Source: Kiritimatiellia bacterium
Lineage (GTDB): Bacteria > Verrucomicrobiota > Kiritimatiellia > JAAZAB01
Direction of reading: 5' to 3'
DNA length: 42,210 nt
Assembly: GCA_028715905.1 (NCBI GenBank)
Contig: JAQUQV010000001.1
Span: 114,704-156,913, forward strand
A model generated the notes under the pieces. That model saw only the letters and a program-made list of their open reading frames with translations. It did not search any database and had not been told where the DNA came from. Position numbers and translations under genes: made by a program. Shown in pieces: positions 8,427 to 15,944 of this stretch; within the stretch, counting starts at the first letter, position 1; every line of letters begins with the position of its first letter.

Positions 8427-9554
8427 TCAGGACCAGACGCCCGGGACGGGGCGTTTGCATTTTCCGCAGCGTCCGCCGGCAATGTTGTTTTCAAGAATGC
8501 TGTATTGGTAGCGGCGGATCAGGATGGTTTTGCAGAAGGGACAGATTGTGTTCTGGCTCTCCTCGCCCGGCACATTGCCGATATAAACGAAGTTAACGCC
8601 TTCCTCCATGGCGATCCGCCGCGCCCGGCGCAAGGTCTCCACCGGGGTGGGCGCGATGTTGCGCATTTTATACATCGGCGTGAAACGGGAAAAATGAAGC
8701 GGAACATCCGGCCCGAGCTCCTTGACAATCCAGGCGCTCATGCGCTTGATTTCATCGGAATTGTCATTCAGGGAGGGAATAATCAAAACAACGATTTCAT
8801 GCCAGACGCCGGATTCCGCAAGCCGCCGCAAAGTGTCCAGCACCGGCTGCAGCTGCCCCTCGCACACGTCGGCGTAAAACGACTGGGTAAACGACTTTAA
8901 ATCAATCTTGACGGCCTTCAGAACCGGCAGGACCGATTTCAACGCTTCGCCGGAAATAAATCCGTTGCTGACCATGACGCTTTCCACCCCCTCTTTTTTT
9001 CCCGCCGCGGCGCAGTCGGCCATGTATTCAGCAAAGACCGCCGGTTCGCCGTAAGTGTAAGCCATGGTGCGGGCATGTGCCTTCACGGCGGCTTCGGCGA
9101 TTTCTCCGGGAGCTTTGAAGGAGACGCTCACATCTTCGGGCGAGGCCTGGGATATGTCCCAGTTTTGGCAGAACTTGCAATTTATATTGCAGCCGACCGT
9201 GGAAATTGAATAGGATTTGCTGCCGGGATAAACGTGAAAGAAAGGTTTTTTTTCAATCGGGTCAAGATGGACGGCGCACGGCCGGCCGTAGACCAGGGTG
9301 TAAAATTTCCCGCCGCGGTTCTCGCGCACCCGGCAGTAACCGCGCCCCTTGTCCGGCACGATACATCCGCGGGGACAAAGTCCGCAGCGGATTTTTTTCC
9401 CGGCCAGCGGCTCGTAAAATTTCGCCTCGTGCAAATCGGCGTCCGCGAGCTGTCCGCCCCAAGCCAGGCGGCCGGCGCAGCAGGCGGCCGCGCCGGCCCC
9501 GAGCGAGGCGATAAACCGCCGCCGGGTAATGCCTTTGTCTGACTCGTTAAACAT
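8427..9554 (-). CDS. amrS: AmmeMemoRadiSam-system radical SAM enzyme with Tat signal
   Basis: Radical S-adenosylmethionine protein of about 375 residues related to pyruvate formate-lyase activating enzymes, best matching the AmrS group. The cluster motif CNINCKFC gives Cys122/126/129 (CX3CX2C). An N-terminal Cys set (about 57, 60, 64, 74, in GLCPRGC) and two CxxC pairs at the C-terminus (CPFC, CGKC) are also visible. The reaction of this group is not settled; partner genes AmrA and AmrB (Memo) are not in the window. The N-terminus ITRRRFIASLGAGAA is a twin-arginine signal, suggesting export of the folded cluster protein or retention as an uncleaved anchor. The ATG at 9554 is preceded by AAGGGGAAATT, a good ribosome site, and is preferred over 9581. 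Confidence 0.85.
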   Translation of the reverse strand: MFNESDKGITRRRFIASLGAGAAACCAGRLAWGGQLADADLHEAKFYEPLAGKKIRCGLCPRGCIVPDKGRGYCRVRENRGGKFYTLVYGRPCAVHLDPIEKKPFFHVYPGSKSYSISTVGCNINCKFCQNWDISQASPEDVSVSFKAPGEIAEAAVKAHARTMAYTYGEPAVFAEYMADCAAAGKKEGVESVMVSNGFISGEALKSVLPVLKAVKIDLKSFTQSFYADVCEGQLQPVLDTLRRLAESGVWHEIVVLIIPSLNDNSDEIKRMSAWIVKELGPDVPLHFSRFTPMYKMRNIAPTPVETLRRARRIAMEEGVNFVYIGNVPGEESQNTICPFCKTILIRRYQYSILENNIAGGRCGKCKRPVPGVWS

Positions 9555-9639
9555 AATTTCCCCTTGAGTGGTATTATACATTTAACCTCCGGGAACACAA
9601 TTCAATAGCTGGCAATATGCCGCAAAGAAAGGGACGAAT

Positions 9640-11349
9640 TCATTCCCCTTCCGAGATAAGTTCGCCCCAGCAAGGTTCCTGAACCAATAATTCGGGGTCA
9701 TCAAGGTCGGCGCGGTTGATACGCTCATATTCGGCGGAAACTTCAGCCCAGGGGCGCAGGCGCAGGGTGACCCGGTCGCCGGCCATCAGGCCGGCGGCCG
9801 GCGTGAGCGTGTTATTGGTCATGCTGAACATATAAACGAGCGCCTGGATGAATTGGCTTGAGCCGGCCGCCGCGCCAACAATGCGGGCCGCGATAATATG
9901 GTCGGAGTAAGGAACCGTGCCCGGACGCGGGGCGCGCGCGACCGCCTTGATTTCGCCGGTTACAACCAGCCGGCCGCCGGCGGCAAGCGAGAGGAAGGAC
10001 GACTCTTTTGCCGCGCGCTCAAGCGGAACTATCTTCCAGTCCCCCGCCGTAAGCTCCCGCGCGGCAAACTGCCAGATAACCGCGCGTTTGCCGGCGAGAT
10101 GGTCATTGCCGCGCGCCAGCTCCCGCGCAAGCAGTTCGCGGGTCGCGCAAGCGCCGTTGTCGTTGACAGCCAGGAAATCAACGGGTCTTTGCATCTCGCG
10201 GCTCAATTGCTCCGCCAGGCCGGCGCCGCCGCCCCACCCCATCGCCTCCAGCGAGTAAATATTGGCAAAACTGTCGCCGAGCAAAAGAATATCGGCCGCC
10301 CGGGACGGCCGCCACGGCCGGCCCGAGGAATCAAAAACGCGGCGGATGGAAACTTCCTGAGCGCCGAAATTATCGCTCTCTTCCGGCAGGCGCAGCATGC
10401 CGACGATGTCGCCGCGGCAGGCGATGTTCGTTCGCTCGGCGGTGTAACCGGCGGCGGGCGCCGGCGGCAGCGCCGCGTGTTCTTTCACAAACGCGGCCAG
10501 CAAGCGCGCCGCATGCTCCATGGCTTCCGGCCGCCAGTGAGTGTCGCCCGCGAGAAATTGATCGCGTTTATTTGTTTCCTTGTCCCGCACAAGCTCCGGC
10601 GCAACGTCAAAAACGGGAATCCCGGCCTTTTCCATGCCGGCGGCAAATCTTTGATACGAAAGATTCTGGATTGGCCGGGCAAAGCCCTCAAAACCAACGG
10701 CGAATTTTTCGGGATGAACCACCGGCTTGACGGGGGTCGGCATGAGAATGAGTTTTATGCCCCGGGCGGAGAGTTCGGCGTTAAACCCCGTGATCGCCGG
10801 ACGCGGGTCGGGATGGGGCGGAGGCTCGGTTTCGGAACCGGAGGCCGCGCGGCGGGCCATCACATTGTTTTCCAAAAAACCGCGGTTGACCGCGTATTCA
10901 ATATCGGGGCGGTAAAAGAGCCACGCCCCCCGCCCGCAGTAGGTCTTATCGTTGCCGGCGCCAAGCCAGCGCGTCATGAGATATTGCGCGCAGGGTCGGA
11001 CGGCCCGCCCGACGCGCGATGAATCCTCAAGCGCATTTTCGTAGGCGCGCATTTCCCGCAGCAATTCGGCGTTGACCTTGAAAAAATATTTCAGGGAAAA
11101 ATCGGCCGGGCGCAATATTTTTTTCAGCGCCGAAAACGCCGGAGATAAAATATCGTAACATTGCGGCAGGGCCTTGAGACGGCGGCCGTCAAGATAGGCG
11201 CTGACTTCCGCGATCTGTTGATAGACCGGCACGGAAAAGACCGCGGCCAGGAAGACCGCGGCCAGAAATATTTTCTGGCCCGCGCTGATGGTCGTGCGCC
11301 CCGCCTCGGCCAGGGCCTGCTCTTCACGGCTGGAATATTTTGGCTTCAT
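9640..11349 (-). CDS. AlgJ/AlgX-like SGNH-fold O-acetylation protein
   Basis: About 569 residues with one N-terminal membrane segment (about 26-45) and a large presumably periplasmic part. Catalytic-type motifs of the AlgX/AlgJ SGNH family are visible: GDTHW at 268-272 (the Asp-x-His pair) and LLGDSF with GDS at 358-360 (nucleophile Ser). Family members move acetyl groups onto polysaccharide in the periplasm, supplied across the membrane by an AlgI-type MBOAT protein. Its start lies 3 bases after the stop of the AlgI-like gene, so they form one unit. A C-terminal region of about 130 residues beyond the SGNH core is unassigned. The acceptor polymer is unknown; alginate itself is not implied. 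Confidence 0.8.
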   Translation of the reverse strand: MKPKYSSREEQALAEAGRTTISAGQKIFLAAVFLAAVFSVPVYQQIAEVSAYLDGRRLKALPQCYDILSPAFSALKKILRPADFSLKYFFKVNAELLREMRAYENALEDSSRVGRAVRPCAQYLMTRWLGAGNDKTYCGRGAWLFYRPDIEYAVNRGFLENNVMARRAASGSETEPPPHPDPRPAITGFNAELSARGIKLILMPTPVKPVVHPEKFAVGFEGFARPIQNLSYQRFAAGMEKAGIPVFDVAPELVRDKETNKRDQFLAGDTHWRPEAMEHAARLLAAFVKEHAALPPAPAAGYTAERTNIACRGDIVGMLRLPEESDNFGAQEVSIRRVFDSSGRPWRPSRAADILLLGDSFANIYSLEAMGWGGGAGLAEQLSREMQRPVDFLAVNDNGACATRELLARELARGNDHLAGKRAVIWQFAARELTAGDWKIVPLERAAKESSFLSLAAGGRLVVTGEIKAVARAPRPGTVPYSDHIIAARIVGAAAGSSQFIQALVYMFSMTNNTLTPAAGLMAGDRVTLRLRPWAEVSAEYERINRADLDDPELLVQEPCWGELISEGE

Positions 11350-11352
11350 GAA

Positions 11353-12801
11353 TCAGAAAATAAAATAAATGAACGGATTATAGGCCTGGGTGGTCAGCAC
11401 GGCCGCCGACAGGCAAAACAGCAAAACGATCAGCAGTATTTTCTTCCAGCTGATCACCCGCGTCCAATCCCAGGTCTGCGGGGCCAGCCAGGTAACAAAG
11501 GCGGCCAGTGCGAAAGCGCCGAGATAATAAGGCTGATAAATGACGCCCCTGACCAGTAGCGCGTTCTCCGCGGCCGGGCCGCATGAAAACATCCGGCCGA
11601 GGTATGCGACGGCGCTGGAAATATCCGGCGCGCGGAAAAAAACCCAGCTGATCAGGACGATGAAAAAAGTCAGGCCGACCCGCGCCGGCCGGGGCAGGCG
11701 GTTATAAAAACTCGCTTTTCCGCGCAGTCTTTCAACTCCCAGCAGGAGGCCGTGGATGGCGCCCCAGGCGACAAAATTCCAGGCCGCGCCGTGCCAGAGC
11801 CCGCCGAGCAGCATGGTCGCGGCCAGGTTGACATAAGTGCGTTTTTTGCCCTTCCGGTTGCCGCCGAGCGGAATATAGAGATAATCCCGCAGCCACGAGG
11901 AAAGCGAAATGTGCCAGCGCCGCCAGAATTCGGTGATGGAGCAGGAACTGTAGGGCGAATCAAAATTCTTGGGAAACACGAATCCCAGCATCAGCCCCAG
12001 GCCGATGGCGATATCCGAATAACCGCTGAAATCAAAGTAAATCTGAAAGGCATAGGAAACAACGCCGTACCATGCATCCAGAACGGACAGCGAGCCGGCG
12101 TTGAAGGCGACGTCCGCGATCTTGCCGCAGGGATTGGCCAGCAGAATTTTTTTGGCGAGGCCGAGGCTGACGAACGCGGTCCCGCGCGCGAATTTTTCCA
12201 GAGTGTGCGTCCGGTTTTCAAGCTGGTCGGCCACTTCCGTAAAACGGATAATGGGCCCGGCCACCAGCTGGGGAAACATGGAAACAAAACAGGCAAAATC
12301 GGTGAAATTGCGCAGGGCCTTTGCCTGCCCGCGGTAGACATCAATGGTGTAACTCATGGACTGAAAGGTGTAAAAACTGATGCCGAGCGGCAGGGTAATC
12401 CGCAGGACAACGCCGAGGCCGGGAAATCCCAGCCACTGGACGAGGGCGTCAACGTTATCCATGGCAAAGTTGAAATATTTGAAAAAACCCAGCAGGCCCA
12501 GATTGGAACAGAGCGAACAGATTAAAGCCGTTTTCTGGAGGCGCGAACGCCGGCCGCCCGGCGCAAGCATTACGACAGGCCGGGACCAGCGCCACCCGCT
12601 CCAGGCGATCATCAACCCCGCAATATAGTCAACCAGCGTGGAGACAAACATGAGCGCCATGAAAAGAGGATTGGACCAGCCGTAGAAAACATAGCTGACC
12701 ACGGTCAGCAGGCCCTGCCTGCCCCGGCGCGGGACGAGATAATAAAGCAGAAGCGCGGCCGGCAGAAAATAAAAAAGAAACAAGTATGAACTGAAAACCA
12801 T
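11353..12801 (-). CDS. AlgI-like membrane-bound O-acyltransferase (MBOAT)
   Basis: 482-residue polytopic membrane protein of the MBOAT family, AlgI/PatA-type. Seen: an N-terminal MVFSSYLFLFYFLPA segment, the conserved EFWRRWHISLSSWLRDYLYIPLGG block (about 291-314), and the catalytic region GGLWHGAAWNFVAWGAIHG with His337 and His350. The established role is transfer of acetyl groups from a cytoplasmic donor across the inner membrane to a periplasmic SGNH partner, here the adjacent downstream gene. Length and motif order are normal, with no sign of truncation. The upstream lipoprotein gene ends 68 bases before its start, so cotranscription is likely. Confidence 0.93.
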   Translation of the reverse strand: MVFSSYLFLFYFLPAALLLYYLVPRRGRQGLLTVVSYVFYGWSNPLFMALMFVSTLVDYIAGLMIAWSGWRWSRPVVMLAPGGRRSRLQKTALICSLCSNLGLLGFFKYFNFAMDNVDALVQWLGFPGLGVVLRITLPLGISFYTFQSMSYTIDVYRGQAKALRNFTDFACFVSMFPQLVAGPIIRFTEVADQLENRTHTLEKFARGTAFVSLGLAKKILLANPCGKIADVAFNAGSLSVLDAWYGVVSYAFQIYFDFSGYSDIAIGLGLMLGFVFPKNFDSPYSSCSITEFWRRWHISLSSWLRDYLYIPLGGNRKGKKRTYVNLAATMLLGGLWHGAAWNFVAWGAIHGLLLGVERLRGKASFYNRLPRPARVGLTFFIVLISWVFFRAPDISSAVAYLGRMFSCGPAAENALLVRGVIYQPYYLGAFALAAFVTWLAPQTWDWTRVISWKKILLIVLLFCLSAAVLTTQAYNPFIYFIF

Positions 12802-12869
12802 AAATCATCCATGGGGCAAACCGGCTGAAAACTGCCAGCCAAAAACACCCGCGGCCATCAGCCTTCAGG

Positions 12870-14963
12870 CTATCTGCCTTCTATCTCATAATATAACGGC
12901 AGGTCAAACCGGTCGCCGTCCATGATCTGCCGTTCGCCCTCCAGCTCGGGGTGGTCTGAAAAAGGCTCCAGGCTCATCCGGAAAATACGCCCGGGAGAAC
13001 TCCGCCCCGCGCCGGACAGCGTCTGCCCGTCAAGAATGGACCAGGTCGCGGCCATGATTTCACGCTCCGGGCAATTGCCCTCCATTATCTCCCGAATGCG
13101 GTAATGGCCGATGAGCAGCGCCCGCCGGTAAGGCGCGATTGATGCGGGCGCGGGAACAACCGGCGCGGAAATCAATTCCGCCTTTACGGATAAAAACGGT
13201 ATCTGTCCGCGCGCGCCGCTGGCCGCGGTAATGGTTTTGTATTTTTCCCGGACCTCTTCCAGGCCGATCCAGCGCGCGTACAAGGCGACGTTTTCAATCA
13301 ACCCCCGCCAGCCTTTTTCCGCCTCTCCCCCGTTCACCGGGTATTCCGCGCGCAACTCATTGCCGAACACTATCTCCCCATCTTCCCACGGGCCGGCCCA
13401 GACCGGTTCATGGTAACCGGCCTGCTCGCCGTTCAAATAGCAGGTAACATTGGAAGCCAGACAACTGACAACCACATGGCAGGGGCCGTCGCCGGCCGGA
13501 GCGCCGAGAGAAACCACGTTAGGGGGCTGATCTCTGCCGGCCCTGATCTGGAAAACAAGCCGGCGGCCCTTCTGGGCAATCAGGAAATTCCAACCCCCCG
13601 ACCGGGCGGCATGCCCGACAATCGGCAAAAGTTCTTTTCCCTCATTCCCGCCGGGCGTTAGCATGATCTCAACCGCCAGTTGTTGGCGCTCCATGACCCT
13701 TTTTTTCAGTTCGTCCGTGTTTTCATCGGCGATGAAAGCGCCGCCGGAGGGGGCCATCTCAAAATGCCGGCCGTAACGGGCGCGGCCTTTGGCTTCAACT
13801 CGGCAGACGCGCGAAGTTTGTGAAATCGGCTCCGTGAATGCGTTCGCCTTTGACCGGTTCTGCCATAAAAACACCAGTTCTTCAAGCGAACCCGGCCAGG
13901 CGGCGCCGGCCGGCGCTTTTTGTGTTTTCTTCAAACCGTCCGCCTCCGGCGCGGCGGACGCTTCCGCGGCCGCCGTTTTCCCGCGCGATGAGACCCAGAG
14001 GTCCGGGAAAAAATCGCCGTATTCGTTATGGGTAACCCGGATCCAGCGCTCAATTTTCCTGAAGTCCGGAGCAAATTTGCCAAGATATATTTCTATTCCT
14101 TTTCCGCCGGCGCGGATGCGGTTATCGCCCCCGCCCATTTTGTAAGGGCCGGTCATCGTAAAAAAACGCGGAGAATTGCTCCAGCGCGGATGATAAACCT
14201 CAAATCCGCCGATGCCGGGCGCATGACTGATATTCACCGCCCAACGCGCGCCGGTCTTTGTCCGGAAAAAACACAAATTGCGGTGCGCGCCGTCAAAAAC
14301 CCATAATAATCTCTCGTTATCGGGCGAAAGCGAGGGCCAGCACCCCTCGGCGTATTTTGTCCATTCGCGGTCGGGCAGTTCGGCCAGGCCGCAGGACGGC
14401 CAGGGAAACAGGCCGCTGGCAAAGCCGCCGTCGGCGGAAAGCTGGAAATTATCAATATTATGCGGCGTTTTTGTCCAGACCGACTCGCTCACTTCCGGCT
14501 TATCCAGCCGGAAGCGGCGGATGTTATTGACAAGCGAGTTATCAACGTCAATGACCGTGCCGGCATAAACCCAGTCGGTTTTGCTCCGCGCATTGCGCCA
14601 CACGGCCATGGCGAATCCGTCGGCAAGCGGCTTCAAACCGGATCCGTCAAAATTAACCGTGTATATTTTCTGCTCCTGCCATCTGGAAAAAACAACTCTT
14701 TCCCCGTCCGGCGCAAACATGGGCTTGGCGTAATTGGCGCGCTCGGCCAGAATACTCCGCGCGCCCCGCCCGTCGTCCGTGTCAAACCCCATAAGGTAAA
14801 GATTGGTTCCCTGTGCGCCGACATCGGCTCCGTCGCCGGCATCCTGGCACCAGACCAGGCGCGCGCGGCCGCCGCATTCGGAGCTGATTTCGCGTTCCAA
14901 CGAAGGCGCGCAACCCACAACGGCCGACAAGGAAAACAAAAAAATAAACATGCGAATTATCAT
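12870..14963 (-). CDS. Lipoprotein with TolB-like propeller and LamG-type domain
   Basis: 697-residue predicted lipoprotein. The signal peptide ends in a lipobox (AVVGC, Cys18). Residues about 40-300 contain repeated blades of the TolB/WD40-like kind (for example YAKPMFAPDGERVVFSRW and CWPSLSPDNERLLWVFDG), and 'LYLMGFDTDDG' is also propeller-like. Residues about 400-590 resemble a concanavalin-A-like/LamG jelly roll (HVVVSCLASNVTCYLNGEQAGYHEP; GLIENVALYARWIGLEEV). The last 100 residues are unassigned. The combination suggests an envelope- or surface-exposed carbohydrate-binding protein. Lying between the acyltransferase and AlgI-like genes, it may recognise the polymer being modified; this is inference. 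No catalytic motif was recognised. ATG codons at 14963 and 14951 are both possible starts. Confidence 0.65.
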   Translation of the reverse strand: MIIRMFIFLFSLSAVVGCAPSLEREISSECGGRARLVWCQDAGDGADVGAQGTNLYLMGFDTDDGRGARSILAERANYAKPMFAPDGERVVFSRWQEQKIYTVNFDGSGLKPLADGFAMAVWRNARSKTDWVYAGTVIDVDNSLVNNIRRFRLDKPEVSESVWTKTPHNIDNFQLSADGGFASGLFPWPSCGLAELPDREWTKYAEGCWPSLSPDNERLLWVFDGAHRNLCFFRTKTGARWAVNISHAPGIGGFEVYHPRWSNSPRFFTMTGPYKMGGGDNRIRAGGKGIEIYLGKFAPDFRKIERWIRVTHNEYGDFFPDLWVSSRGKTAAAEASAAPEADGLKKTQKAPAGAAWPGSLEELVFLWQNRSKANAFTEPISQTSRVCRVEAKGRARYGRHFEMAPSGGAFIADENTDELKKRVMERQQLAVEIMLTPGGNEGKELLPIVGHAARSGGWNFLIAQKGRRLVFQIRAGRDQPPNVVSLGAPAGDGPCHVVVSCLASNVTCYLNGEQAGYHEPVWAGPWEDGEIVFGNELRAEYPVNGGEAEKGWRGLIENVALYARWIGLEEVREKYKTITAASGARGQIPFLSVKAELISAPVVPAPASIAPYRRALLIGHYRIREIMEGNCPEREIMAATWSILDGQTLSGAGRSSPGRIFRMSLEPFSDHPELEGERQIMDGDRFDLPLYYEIEGR

Positions 14964-15023
14964 GGCTTGCGATCTTTTCAGCAGGAAGTATCAAGAAAAT
15001 TTAAAATGAGGAACGCCGAATTA

Positions 15024-15809
15024 TTAAGATTTCGTTTCTGCCTTCTGCCTTCTGCCTTCCTCATTTCCATCGTGCTGGCGGCGGTCGCGGACCTGCCGGG
15101 CTGGAATTCCGACTGCAACCGCATAGGCGGCGACGTTTTTGGTGACAACCGCGCCCGCGCCAATAATGGCGTTGTTGCCGGTCGTAATTCCATCCAGAAC
15201 GATTGTTCCGGCCCCGAACCAGCAGTTGGCGCCGACGGTTATGCCCCGCGAACGGGAACCCTGCTCGGTCAGGGCGGCTTCCGCGTCTTCAACGGCATGG
15301 TCGCCGCCGACAAAGTAACAGTAGGCGGCCACGAGGGTGTCCCGTCCGATTTCCACCCGGCTGCCGGAAAATATTTCCGAATTAAAACCGATATTGACCC
15401 GGGGCTGCAGAATGATATCGCCGTTTTTGCAACTCAAAATGGAATTGCGCCCGATGAAGACGCCGGAGCCGATGGCGATGCCCTCGTTGTCCCTTCCCTT
15501 GGCATCCAGCAGGCAATTGTCGTCAATAATGACGTTGTCGCCGATCTTGATTTTATGCGGATGCCGCAGAATCACGTTGGCGCCGAAATTGACGTTTTTG
15601 CCGCAGGCGCCCAGCAGGAAGGGGTAAAAGAGAGAGCGCAGGAAAAGACCGAGCGCGCCGGGAATGATTGAGCAGAAAAGCATGATCAACTCGTATTGAA
15701 TCAGCGGCCACCAGCCGGGGCGGCCGACGATCAAATCCTGGTAGCCGGAGAGTTTTGATTTTCCGGCCTTATCCATTTCCTGTTGAATGCGGACGCTTTC
15801 CGTTTTCAT
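15024..15809 (-). CDS. Left-handed beta-helix (hexapeptide) acyltransferase
   Basis: 261 residues. After a membrane-associated N-terminal stretch (about 38-66), residues about 70-235 are hexapeptide repeats of the LbH acyltransferase fold (IGDNVIIDDNCLLDA, IGSGVFIGRNSIL, VGANCWFGAGTIVLDG, GNNAIIGAGAVVTKNV) ending in the usual VGIPARQV. Such enzymes usually acetylate sugars or serine; His in FVGGDH may be catalytic. Context with AlgI/AlgJ-like genes points to surface sugar acylation. The final residues after the VGIPA element are Arg/Glu/Gln/Lys-rich and are encoded by a heptad tandem repeat, so the natural C-terminus has probably been altered. Start at 15809 follows AGGAAT. The gene is divergent from the GT4 gene. 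Confidence 0.85.
   Translation of the reverse strand: MKTESVRIQQEMDKAGKSKLSGYQDLIVGRPGWWPLIQYELIMLFCSIIPGALGLFLRSLFYPFLLGACGKNVNFGANVILRHPHKIKIGDNVIIDDNCLLDAKGRDNEGIAIGSGVFIGRNSILSCKNGDIILQPRVNIGFNSEIFSGSRVEIGRDTLVAAYCYFVGGDHAVEDAEAALTEQGSRSRGITVGANCWFGAGTIVLDGITTGNNAIIGAGAVVTKNVAAYAVAVGIPARQVRDRRQHDGNEEGRRQKAETKS
15036..15056. repeat. Three tandem copies of TTCTGCC at the 3' end of the acyltransferase
   Basis: TTCTGCC is repeated exactly three times (15036-15042, 15043-15049, 15050-15056) and a fourth partial copy follows. Because seven is not a multiple of three, each unit shifts the reading frame, so copy-number change would alter the acyltransferase C-terminus. Related CTGCCTTC words occur near 12870 at the lipoprotein 3' end. 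Confidence 0.75.
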
Positions 15810-15813
15810 ATTC

Positions 15814-15902
15814 CTGACAGCATAACACCGGCGGGGCGGCCGCGTCCAGTTTTTTATGCAGCCCGCGTAAAAACCAATTGACCCCCGCCGGGATGCTGTT
15901 AG
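15814..15902. promoter_or_regulatory. Inverted repeat spanning the divergent promoter region
   Basis: An imperfect inverted repeat lies between the acyltransferase and GT4 genes: left arm 15814-15836 (CTGACAGCATAACACCGGCG...), right arm 15883-15902 (CCCCGCCGGGATGCTGTTAG). The arms match over about 20 bases with a small gap. The right arm covers the -35/-10 spacer of the GT4 promoter and the left arm abuts the acyltransferase ribosome site, so one regulator could act on both transcripts. Function inferred. Confidence 0.45.
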
Positions 15903-15905
15903 AAT
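15878..15905 (+). promoter_or_regulatory. Sigma-70-type promoter for the GT4-GH130 pair
   Basis: TTGACC at 15878-15883 and TAGAAT at 15900-15905 with a 16-base spacer; each box matches the consensus at five of six positions. The predicted start of transcription near 15912 gives a leader of about 33 bases before the ATG at 15945. Confidence 0.6.
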
Positions 15906-15944
15906 AAGTTTTTTAGAACTCCGGACAGATATTGAAAGAACTAA

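Noticed and set aside
14460-15671. 403-codon plus-strand frame across the lipoprotein and acyltransferase genes
   Set aside because: It crosses the boundary of two real minus-strand genes and has no recognisable features.
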